From Fodinicola feengrottensis (GTDB taxonomy: Bacteria; Actinomycetota; Actinomycetes; Mycobacteriales; HKI-0501): DNA of 64,000 nucleotides. A program made the position numbers and the translations under genes. Below the pieces are notes generated by a model. That model worked only from the letters and a program-made list of their open reading frames with translations, searched no databases and had not been told where the DNA came from. Positions 56,394 through 64,000 of the stretch are shown piece by piece (the stretch's first letter is position 1; each line of letters starts with the position of its first letter). The stretch spans positions 1-64,000 of the forward strand of contig NZ_WOTO01000012.1 in assembly GCF_010993775.1 (NCBI RefSeq), in the 5' to 3' direction.

Positions 56394-59300
56394 ATGACCG
56401 AGACGGTCGAAACCTCGACAGCTGGGGGGACCAGCGAGGGACCGGCGGATCGGAAGGGGGGCGCCGGCAAGGCCGGTACGACCGAACGCAAACGTTCGAA
56501 GGGTCTGAAGATCGAGCGCCTCTACACGAGCGCCGGCGTGCATCCGTACGACGAGGTCACGTGGGAGCGCCGGGACGTCGTGATGACGAACTGGCGAGAC
56601 GGCTCGATCAACTTCGAGCAGCGCGGGGTGGAGTTCCCTGACGCGTGGTCGTTCAACGCCGTCAACATCGTGACCAGCAAGTATTTCCGCGGCGCGGTGG
56701 GGACCCCGCAGCGGGAGTCGAGCCTGCGCCAGCTGATCGACCGGGTGGTGCTCACGTACGGTAAGGCCGGCCGCGAGCACGGCTACTTCGCCACCGACGC
56801 GGACGCGGAGATCTTCGAACACGAGCTGACCTGGATGTTGCTGCACCAGGTGTTCAGCTTCAACTCGCCGGTGTGGTTCAACGTCGGTACGCCGTCGCCT
56901 CAGCAGGTCAGCGCCTGCCAGCCGTACGACGCGCTGGTCAGTTCACCAGCCGGCCTGATCCCGATTGGCCGCTTGGTCGACGATCAGGCGATCGGCGCCA
57001 AGGTGTTCGACGCGCACGGCGTGACCCGCGTCCTCGCGGTGAAGGCAAATGGTCGGAAGTCAGTTCTGCGCATCCACACCAAGGCCGGCCACGCGCTGGA
57101 CGTCACTGCGGACCACCTGGTGTGGAAGAGCACTGGCGAGGGCACCGGACGGTTTGTCCAAGCCGGCACCCTCCAGCCCGGTGACCAGCTTGAATGGCAC
57201 CGGCGCGACTCGTACGGCGAGGCCGAGATCGACCCGCGGGAAATCGCCGAGGCAGCGCTGGCCGGCTGGCTGCAGTCTGACGGATTCGTCGGCCAGTACG
57301 CCACCGGCACCAACCGGTCGCTCACCATCGAGGCAATGACTGTCACCGATGCGGAGCGTGCCTGGGTGGCCGATGCCGTCCGCCGCCTCTTCCCCGACGT
57401 GCACAGCCACGAGCAGAAGGTCGAAACTCAGGACAAGGTGATCGACTGCCGGCGCCTCCGCCTTTACGGCGAGTCTCTGCGGTCCTTTGTCGAACGCTGG
57501 CAGCTGTTGGTGCGCGGCCCGGCGATGGAGGTGCCGCCGCATCATCTCTACACGGCGCCGCTGCCGGTTGTCGCGGCATATCTGCGGAGCGTCTTCCAGG
57601 CCGAGGGCTATGTGTCGGCTCGGGAGCGCTCCACGCTGGTCGGCGTCGACATGGTCGGCGAGCAGCTCATTCGCGGTTTGCAGGCGCTGCTGGGCAGGTT
57701 TGGCATCTTCGCCCGGGTGAGCTTCAAGAAAAGACGAGCGGCCGGGGCGCGGCGGCGGAATCTGGCACCTCGGCATCCAGTCAGCCGGCGACCGGCGGAC
57801 CTTCGCCGACGAGATCGGCTTCATCGACCCGGTCAAGGCCGGCAAACTGGAGCGTAGCTTCGACCTGCCCGGTCTGCCCGGCGAGAGAGACGAAGCGGCT
57901 GGAGATCGCCCGAATCGAAGATCGCGGAGTGTTGGATGTCTACGACATCCAGACCGAGAGCGGCGAGTATCTCTCTGCTGGCCTTCGTGTCCACAACTGT
58001 TTCATCCTGGCTGTGGACGACTCGATGGAGTCGATCCTGAACTGGGTACAAGGAAGAGGGCCGGATCTTCAAGGGCGGCTCTGGCGCCGGCCTGAACCTG
58101 TCCCGGATCCGCTCGTCCAAGGAGCTGCTCTCTTCCGGCGGCACCGCGTCGGGCCCGGTGTCGTTCATGCGCGGGGCGGACGCGAGTGCCGGCACCATCA
58201 AGTCCGGTGGCGCGACCCGCCGGGCGGCCAAGATGGTCGTCCTGGACGTGGACCACCCGGACATCGAGGAGTTCATCGACACCAAGGCGCGCGAGGAGGA
58301 CAAGATCCGCGCGCTGCGGGACGCCGGCTTCGACATGGAGCTCGGTGGCCGGGACATCACCAGCGTCCAGTACCAGAATGCCAACAACTCGGTCCGGGTG
58401 TCGGACGAGTTCATGACGGCCGTCCAGGACAGTGGCGACTTCGCCCTGCGCGCCCGTACGGACGGCCGGGTGATCGAGAAAATCGACGCGAAGGGTCTGT
58501 TCGCCAAGATGGCGAAGGCCGCGTGGGAATGCGCCGACCCGGGCATCCAGTACGACGACACCATCAACGACTGGCACACCAACCCCGAGACCGGTCGGAT
58601 CACCGCGTCCAACCCGTGCTCGGAATATATGAGCCTGGACAACTCGTCGTGCAACCTGGCGTCGCTGAACCTGATGAAATTCCTGCAGAGTGACGGGACT
58701 TTCGACACCCAGCGGTTCGTACGGGCGGTCGAGTTCGTCATCACCGCGATGGATATTTCCATCTGCTTCGCGGATTTCCCGACCGAGGCGATTGGTGAGA
58801 CCACCCGCGACTACCGCCAGCTCGGCATCGGCTATGCGAACCTCGGCGCGCTTTTGATGGCCACCGCGCACGGCTACGAGTCCGACGGCGGTCGCGCGCT
58901 GGCCGCCGCCATCACGTCGCTGATGACCGGTACGGCGTACCGGCGCTCAGCCGAGCTCGCCGGGATTGTCGGGCCGTACAACGGATATGCCCGCAACGCG
59001 GAGGGTCACCAGCGCGTCATGCGCAAGCACGCGGCGGCCAACGACGACGCGGTTCGGCCCTTTGGCGGTGACGACACCCAGATCCTGCGCGAGGCCACCC
59101 GCCAATGGCAGCAGGGCCTGAAGGTCGGTGCGGTCAACGGCTGGCGCAACGCGCAGGCCAGCGTGCTCGCGCCGACCGGCACCATCGGCTTCATGATGGA
59201 TTGCGACACCACCGGCGTGGAGCCCGACTTCTCGTTGGTGAAGTTCAAGAAACTCTCCACTGGCGGCTCGATGCAGATCGTCAACCAGACACTGCAGCGG

Positions 59301-60357
59301 GCCCTGGAGGTGCTCGGCTACCAACAGGAGTCGATCGAGGCCATCGTCGAATATGTGGCGGAGAACGGTCACGTCGTCGACGCGCCCGGTCTGCGCACCG
59401 AGCATTACGAGATTTTTCGACTGCGCGGTGGGAAAGCGGGCCATCTCGCCGATGGGTCACGTGCGGATGATGGCGGCCGTGCAGCCGTTCATTTCCGGCG
59501 CCATTTCCAAAACGGTGAACATGCCGGAGACGGCCACCGTTGCGGAAATCGAGAACATTTACTTCCAGGGCTGGAAACTCGGCATCAAGGCGCTGGCGAT
59601 CTACCGTGACAACTGCAAGGTCGGGCAGCCGTTGTCCGATGCCAAGGCCAAAAAGGCCGAGGCGCCGGTGGTTGTCGAGGAGTCGTCCGAGCACCGGGCC
59701 GTGCGCAAGCGGCTGCCGAAGAAGCGTTCGTCGCAGACGATCTCCTTCTCGGTCGGTGGCGCCGAGGGTTATATGACCTCGTCGTCGTATCCGGACAACG
59801 GTCTCGGCGAGGTTTTCCTCAAGCTGGGCAAGCAGGGATCGACGCTCGCCGGAGTGCTGGACGCCTTCTCGGTGGCGATTTCGGTGGCCATCCAGTACGG
59901 CGTACCGTTGGAGACTTTCGTTGAGAAGTTCACCAACATGCGGTTCGAGCCGGCCGGCATGACCGACGACCCGGACATCCGGATCGCCAACTCGGTGATG
60001 GACTACATCTTCCGCCGGCTGGCGCTGGACTACCTGCCGTACGACAAGCGTGCCGACCTGAGCATCTTCACGGCCGCCGAGCGTACGCAGCAGTTGGATG
60101 CTGCCAGCACCGCCGCGGCTCCGGTCGCGGACACCGACGTCGACTTGGAGGGACTCGCCCAGTCCGCTCCGGTCAGCGCCCCAGTCGGTGCGATTCAGGA
60201 AGCGCCCCGCAGCGTCGGGTCGACCGCCGAGCTTTTGGAGGTCGTCCAAGGAAAGTCCGCCGACGCGCCACTGTGCATGACCTGCGGGACGAAAATGCGC
60301 CCCGCCGGCTCCTGCTTCGTGTGTGAAGGCTGCGGTTCGACAAGCGGCTGCAGCTGA
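56394..60357 (+). CDS. nrdJ: Adenosylcobalamin-dependent (class II) ribonucleotide reductase with intein, frame broken
   Basis: Makes deoxyribonucleotides. ATG 56394 follows GGGGGGAA. The N-extein has [16 protein letters not shown] and [10 protein letters not shown]; it is interrupted after QQVSA by an intein (56916-57997). The C-extein resumes [16 protein letters not shown], then [40 protein letters not shown], a substrate-site [21 protein letters not shown], and ends in the thioredoxin-type zinc tail [20 protein letters not shown]. Breaks at about 57733, 57890, 58050 and 59420. Without the intein about 960 residues, normal for NrdJ. Confidence 0.95.
56916..57997 (+). other. Intein with LAGLIDADG-type homing endonuclease inside NrdJ
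   Basis: About 360 residues. Block [21 protein letters not shown] with Cys1 (codon 56916-56918); block [12 protein letters not shown]; endonuclease blocks [13 protein letters not shown] (about 57255) and [13 protein letters not shown] (about 57580); block [21 protein letters not shown]; terminal Asn 57995-57997 followed by Cys+1. It carries two frameshifts: an extra A in AAAA near 57733 and a GA duplication near 57890. Splicing residues are intact. Confidence 0.93.
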
Positions 60358-60402
60358 GCTGATGGCGGCAGTGCCTGCCGCGCGCATCGACTTGCCGTCG
60401 AC

Positions 60403-60427
60403 GGGGTGTCCAAAGAGCGGGCACCCC
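60403..60427. terminator. 9-bp hairpin after nrdJ
   Basis: GGGGTGTCC (60403-60411) pairs with GGGCACCCC (60419-60427), one mismatch, loop AAAGAGC. Confidence 0.5.
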
Positions 60428-60482
60428 GGCGCCGGCAGTCGGTCGGCCTGACGGCCGACGCGGCGGTGGTTGAGTTTCGGCC

Positions 60483-60524
60483 GCAGGTGGTGGGGTGATT
60501 CCGCGGAATCACCCCACCACCTGC
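60483..60524. terminator. Perfect 42-base palindrome between convergent genes
   Basis: Arms 60483-60503 and 60504-60524 with no loop, 7 bases from the signal-peptidase stop. Probably a two-way terminator for nrdJ and the exporter operon. Confidence 0.7.
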
Positions 60525-60530
60525 GTGTAT

Positions 60531-60929
60531 TTAGAGGTGCCTTAGTACGACGCCGAGGATTCGGTTTGTTGCTACGTAGCCGAAGTGTCGGGAGTCGGTG
60601 GAGTGGCTGGCGTTGTCGCCGAGTACGACCAGCTGTGCCGGTGGCACGTGTTCCTCGTGGATGTGGTGTTGCGTTTCCTGGGGGACCGGATCGCCGGGCA
60701 CGGCGGCGACGCGTTTGAGGATCCAGTGCGGTGGGCCGGCCGATCTCTGATCGGCGAAGACCACGACCTGTCCGACGCCGATCGCGCTCTTTCGCCGTAA
60801 CAGCAGGCGATCGCCGTGCTCGTACGCGGGGCTCATGCTTTCGCCGCGCACGGTGATCACCGAGTATTGACCGCGCAACCAGAAAACTCCGCCAATGATC
60901 AACACGAGCAGCGCAGCTGCCGCGATCAT
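60531..60929 (-). CDS. Type I (S26) signal peptidase
   Basis: Intact, 132 residues. One N-terminal helix (AAAALLVLIIGGVFWL), catalytic Ser31 in GESMSP, Lys72 in WILKRVAAVPGD, and the box LGDNASHSTDSRHFG. ATG 60929 overlaps the ABC-exporter stop (ATGA), so it is translated with it. A dedicated, short S26 enzyme beside an exporter suggests it trims the exported peptide rather than acting as the general LepB. Confidence 0.88.
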   Translation of the reverse strand: MIAAAALLVLIIGGVFWLRGQYSVITVRGESMSPAYEHGDRLLLRRKSAIGVGQVVVFADQRSAGPPHWILKRVAAVPGDPVPQETQHHIHEEHVPPAQLVVLGDNASHSTDSRHFGYVATNRILGVVLRHL

Positions 60930-62720
60930 GACGTCACCGCCAGATAACCTTCGGCCTGCAGGTTGAACAACCGCGCATAGTCGCCATCGGCGGCCAACAG
61001 TTCGCAGTGCGTGCCCTGCTCGGCGATCAGACCGTCGACGAGGAGCGATGTGGTCGGCGCCGCGGATCGTACCGAGCCGATGGGAAATCAGCAGGCTCGT
61101 ACGACCCGCTCGGATCTCCCGCAGCCGCGAGTGCACCTCGTGCTCGGCCTCAGCGTCCAGACCCGCGCTCGGCTCGTCCAGGATCACCAGGTCGCGGTCC
61201 TCGCGCAGAAATGCTCTGGCCAACGCGACCCGCTGCCACTGGCCGCCGGAGAGCACCACACCGGGGTCCCTGTCCACATCGGACTGGCTGCGAAAAGCCC
61301 TGGTCAACAACGTGTCGTAGCCGCGTGGCAAGGCCGCGATCGCGTCGTGCACACCGGCCCGTCGAGCCGCGAGTTCGATGCGGTCGGGATCGGCGATCGC
61401 CGACAGGTCGCCGATCGCGATATTGTCGCTCGCGCTGAAGTCGTACGCCACGAAGTCCTGAAAAACGGCCCCCATCCGGGTGCGCAACTCGCCGACCGGG
61501 ATATCCCGGATATCGACTCCGTCCCACCGGATCTCGCCTCGAGTCGGATCGTAGAAGCGGCACAGCAGCTTCACGATCGTGCTTTTGCCGCCGCCGTTGC
61601 GACCCACCAGCGCGACGGTCGACTGGTGCGGCAGGAAAAGATTCACGCCGCGCAGCACCCAGGGATGTGCGTCGGAATAGCGAAACCAGACGTCTCGCAG
61701 CTCAATTCCCTTGCGCAACGCCGAAATCTCGCCCGGTTGGGACGGCTCTGGCAAGTCCGGCCCTGCCGATATCACCGCGTCGAAATGCTCGAACAGCAAA
61801 ACCTGCTGGCGCACCCGGGCGGCGGCGCTGACCATTGCGCTGGTGGCGGACTGTACAGCCGCGGTCGCCGCGACAAACAGCGAGACATCGCCGACCGTGA
61901 GCTCCCCTGCGCCGGCGGCCATCAGGGCCCACACCAGACCGGTGCCGGCGATCGTACCGGCGAGCGCGATCAACCCGCCGTGGTGGACCAGCTCTTTCCG
62001 GTCCATGTCGCGACTGGTGGCGTTGCCGCGTCGGGCTTCGGTGATCATCCGTCCGCGCAACAGCGGGCCGAGCCCGAACAGTCGGATTTCCTTGGCCGCG
62101 GAGGCCATGCTCAGCATGCTCGCGTAGAACAGCTCGCGTCGCTGGATCGGCGTGAGCGTCAGTATCATTTCGGTACGCTGCTTGGCCAATCGCAGTTCGA
62201 CCAGGAGAGCGGGTGCGGCCGCGGCCAGTACGACGAAGGTGAACCACGGGCTGATGATGATCGCGAGCGCGCCGACAAAACCGATCAGCGTCACACCGCC
62301 GCGCCCGACCACGAGTACCGAGTCGATCAGCTGACCCGGGCTCGTCGCGCTCTGTTCGGCCAGCCGCAAGCGGTCCAGAAACTCTGGATCCTCGAATCGT
62401 GACAGGCCGGTGAAACGTTCCACGGCCGCGAAAAGCGTGTCCTTGGCGCGCAGCCCCGCGCGGCGATCCAGCTCCGCGCGTAAATACTGGCCGAACTGCG
62501 GGTTGAGCGCGCCAACCAGTCCCCAGACCGCGATGCCGGTCGCCGCTGCGAGCAGCAGGCCAACCGGGCCTGGGGACACCAGTCGGTCCAGCGCCAGCTT
62601 GGTCAACCATGCCACGACCACCGAGGTAAGCCCGCCGAGGGCGGTCAACACGACATAGGCCACGAGGTGCCAGGGAGCCGACCGCCAGACCAGACCGGTC
62701 ACCCGGAACGCGGTTCTCAC
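60926..62720 (-). CDS. ABC exporter (membrane and ATPase domains fused), frameshift at end
   Basis: About 598 residues. Six membrane helices (MRTAFRVTGLVWRSAPWH onward), then an ATPase: Walker A VGRNGGGKST, signature LSGGQWQRVALARAF, Walker B LVILDEPSAGLD, H-loop LISHRLGTI. No N-terminal peptidase domain. A base is wrong near 61060; the family end LLVDGLIAEQGTHCELLAAD lies in the other frame and stops at 60926. This half-transporter type commonly exports lanthipeptides and other small peptides. Start overlaps the thioredoxin-like gene stop. Confidence 0.9.
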
Positions 62721-63239
62721 ACCAAGGCCGGCAGCCGGGAGAAGTTCGACGCGACCGAGGTGACCGTGCCATCCACGACCACACAGGACATTGGAAACGC
62801 TTGTACGTCAAACGCCTCGCGTACCCCCGAGGAAGAGCGATCCAGCGCAACTCTGGTGACCTTTTCCAGCGCCGCGGTGAAATCGGCGCCGTCGGAAAAG
62901 GTGGTATCGACCACGACAAGGACTCGCTCGCGGTTTCGCGCACCGGCCCACGCCACCAGGTCAGGCAGGTCCGTACGACAGGTTTCGCATTCAGGGGAGA
63001 CGAAAACCACGGCCGTCGTACCCACGAACGATATCGGCTCACCGTCCCACTGTGGACGCCGTGAACTCCCGGACCGGCTGGCCGACGACAGGAGCTTTCG
63101 CAGTGCCGCCGTTCTCGCTGACGAGGCGCTCGAGCGTCTCGGTGTGCTCTCGCAGCCTCCGGATCACCCCAAAGGTCAACACCAAGTCGAGCAGGCACAA
63201 CGCACCGACCAGGATCCCGATCGCGATCAATACGGCCAT
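62717..63239 (-). CDS. Membrane-anchored thioredoxin-like (MauD/TlpA-type) protein, frameshift
   Basis: About 174 residues. One N-terminal helix (VLIAIGILVGALCLLDLVL), a charged coil, then a TlpA-like domain with CxxC in VSPECETCRTDLPDL and a cis-proline in FPMSCVVVDG. One extra G in GGG near 63047 splits it; repaired it reads STVDGEPISFVGTTAVVF. As in MauD-type proteins the active site should face outward. It lies between the peptide gene and the exporter, and likely forms or shuffles disulfides in the peptide. Confidence 0.8.
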
Positions 63240-63399
63240 TAGTTCCGCCTCGTCAGAAGATGCCGGAGTGGGACAAGCGGCTGGTAGCGCTGACGCCGAA
63301 GGCCGGTACGACCCCGACCGTCAGTCGAACGTTTGGCCGCGACACCTCATCGCGCGCGTCTGGCGCACGCGATGAGGTATCGCGGCTAGGACCGTACAA

Positions 63400-63618
63400 C
63401 TAACACCGGTCCTCACTGAGCTGACAATCCCCGCAGCGGGTGTCGTGCAGTTCGTCCCCCACAGCTCGTACGCCTGGACGAGATACATGTGCGTGCCAAA
63501 GCCGCAGCCGCACTTGCGTCGCGTGCACACCACCGCGTCGGCGGTCATCGGGGGGAACGACGCGTTCGAGCATCCGATCGCTCAGCCGCCCGATCCGTTC
63601 CTTGATTGTTGCCACCAT
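63400..63618 (-). CDS. Six-cysteine small peptide, candidate exported precursor (two compensating frameshifts)
   Basis: Reconstructed as 72 residues. Leader-like helix MVATIKERIGRLSDRMLERV, then a core with six cysteines (31, 36, 38, 62, 65, 72): VVCTRRKCGCGFGTH and TRCGDCQLSEDRC, with Cys at the C-terminus. As given, the middle third is in another frame: one C too many in the CCCCCC run at about 63551-63556 and one G too few in the run at about 63456-63460. The two errors cancel, so the total length is unchanged. ATG 63618, with AGAGAG upstream. Not a family I can name. The next gene downstream on the same strand is the thioredoxin. Confidence 0.6.
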   Translation of the reverse strand: MVATIKERIGRLSDRMLERVVPPDDRRRGGVHATQVRLRLWHAHVSRPGVRAVGDELHDTRCGDCQLSEDRC

Positions 63619-63969
63619 GCCACCAGCTCTCTTTGTCGAGGTGCTGTGCTGAGCCCGAGCCCGCCGGCGGCGTGCCGGGATGGAGACAGCGCGAAATGTA
63701 GCCGCCGGCCGTTGGCAGTGCAATGCGCGTACGCCCAACCAAGGGAAGTTTCCGCGATCTTTGAGAAGACATGCCGGAAGGGTGGAGCTTTCCAAAGAAA
63801 CATGCAAAACTGCCAAGTTTAGCGTTAAAATCAGGCGGCGAAATACTCGCCGACAGTGGTCCGTGCTCGCGGCGATCCGCGAGGCGGCGCAACGTAAGTA
63901 CGTCACGTACTTGACGTACGTAGTGATGTGGTGCAGGCTTGGGGTTCACCGAATCCTGGAGGCGCCACG
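63619..63969. other. Intergenic region upstream of the peptide gene
   Basis: No gene is supported here. A minus-strand frame is open through it but has no start signal or domain. The stretch 63775-63840 is clearly richer in A and T than its surroundings and may hold the promoter of the peptide-exporter operon. A palindrome at 63898 belongs to the last gene or both. Confidence 0.4.
63898..63919. promoter_or_regulatory. Operator palindrome GTACGTCA-N6-TGACGTAC
   Basis: Perfect 8-bp arms at 63898-63905 and 63912-63919, 50 bases before the start at 63970. It could also act on the divergent peptide operon. Probably a TetR- or MarR-type site. Confidence 0.6.
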
Positions 63970-64000
63970 GTGAACGCGATTCACTACGACAGCTACTCGG
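63970..64000 (+). CDS. Start of a gene, probably MDR-type oxidoreductase, cut by window end
   Basis: GTG 63970 with GGAGG seven bases upstream gives VNAIHYDSYS. The pattern M-x-A-I-x-Y-D-x-Y is the usual opening of quinone/alcohol oxidoreductases of the medium-chain family. Only ten codons are visible. Confidence 0.5.
   Translation, partial: MNAIHYDSYS

Noticed and set aside
1..64000. CRISPR arrays, tRNA or rRNA genes, prophage or complete insertion sequences
   Set aside because: I saw no regular spaced repeats, no cloverleaf-like sequence that I could defend, and no transposase or phage structural gene.
1..64000. High frequency of GTACG/CGTACG
   Set aside because: Striking by eye but occurs mostly as Arg-Thr and Val-Arg codon pairs; without counts against a codon-shuffled control I cannot call it a signal.

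Overview
The window is a 64 kb stretch of a high-GC Gram-positive chromosome, most likely an actinomycete. The conserved order comEC - holA - rpsT - lepA - hemW - hrcA - dnaJ - rsmE, a LexA-controlled LysM gene, nrdR-nrdJ with a cobalamin-dependent reductase, many GTG/TTG starts and several apparently leaderless promoters all point that way. I cannot fix the genus from sequence alone.

More than half of the genes, including normally essential ones (holA, rsmE, lepA, hrcA, nrdR, nrdJ), change reading frame inside otherwise well-conserved sequence. Many changes sit in runs of one base or in short CG/GA repeats, and several compensate each other within 20-150 bases. I therefore read most of them as errors in the submitted sequence. 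Such genes are given with their full reconstructed span and the positions of the breaks.

Layout. 1-9110: the housekeeping core comEC/holA/rpsT/lepA, with a VOC protein, a molybdopterin oxidoreductase and a DUF5655 protein inserted. 9.3-17.7 kb: accessory genes, namely a GMC oxidoreductase, a convergent intergenic region full of hairpins and tandem repeats, a lysozyme-like secreted protein, two cupins, a thioredoxin/fulvocin-C-like bacteriocin protein, an amidase and an MFS pump. 17.7-24.4 kb: hemW, a nitroreductase/MarR pair, and hrcA-dnaJ-rsmE behind a CIRCE operator. 25.8-34.1 kb: glycolate/lactate use (lctP; aceB-glcD-glcE-glcF translationally coupled). 34.2-42.9 kb: transporters, a TetR/carotenoid oxygenase pair, a quinone oxidoreductase/MarR pair and hflX. 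42.9-53.2 kb: two ABC systems and two two-component systems; one regulator and its likely kinase flank a sedolisin protease and a lipoprotein/adaptor/ABC/FtsX-permease operon. 53.2-60.4 kb: lexA and a LysM division-inhibitor-like gene sharing three SOS boxes, then nrdR and an nrdJ interrupted by an intein. 60.5-63.6 kb: a small cluster of a six-cysteine peptide, a membrane-anchored thioredoxin, an ABC exporter and a type I signal peptidase. This cluster is the best candidate for an undescribed system.

Three families of noncoding repeats also run through the window: double-hairpin elements (24.4, 25.7, 42.2, 55.2 kb), elements that begin with a shared 21-base end (4.2 and 42.0 kb) and a 160-bp palindromic MITE-like element (18.9 kb).
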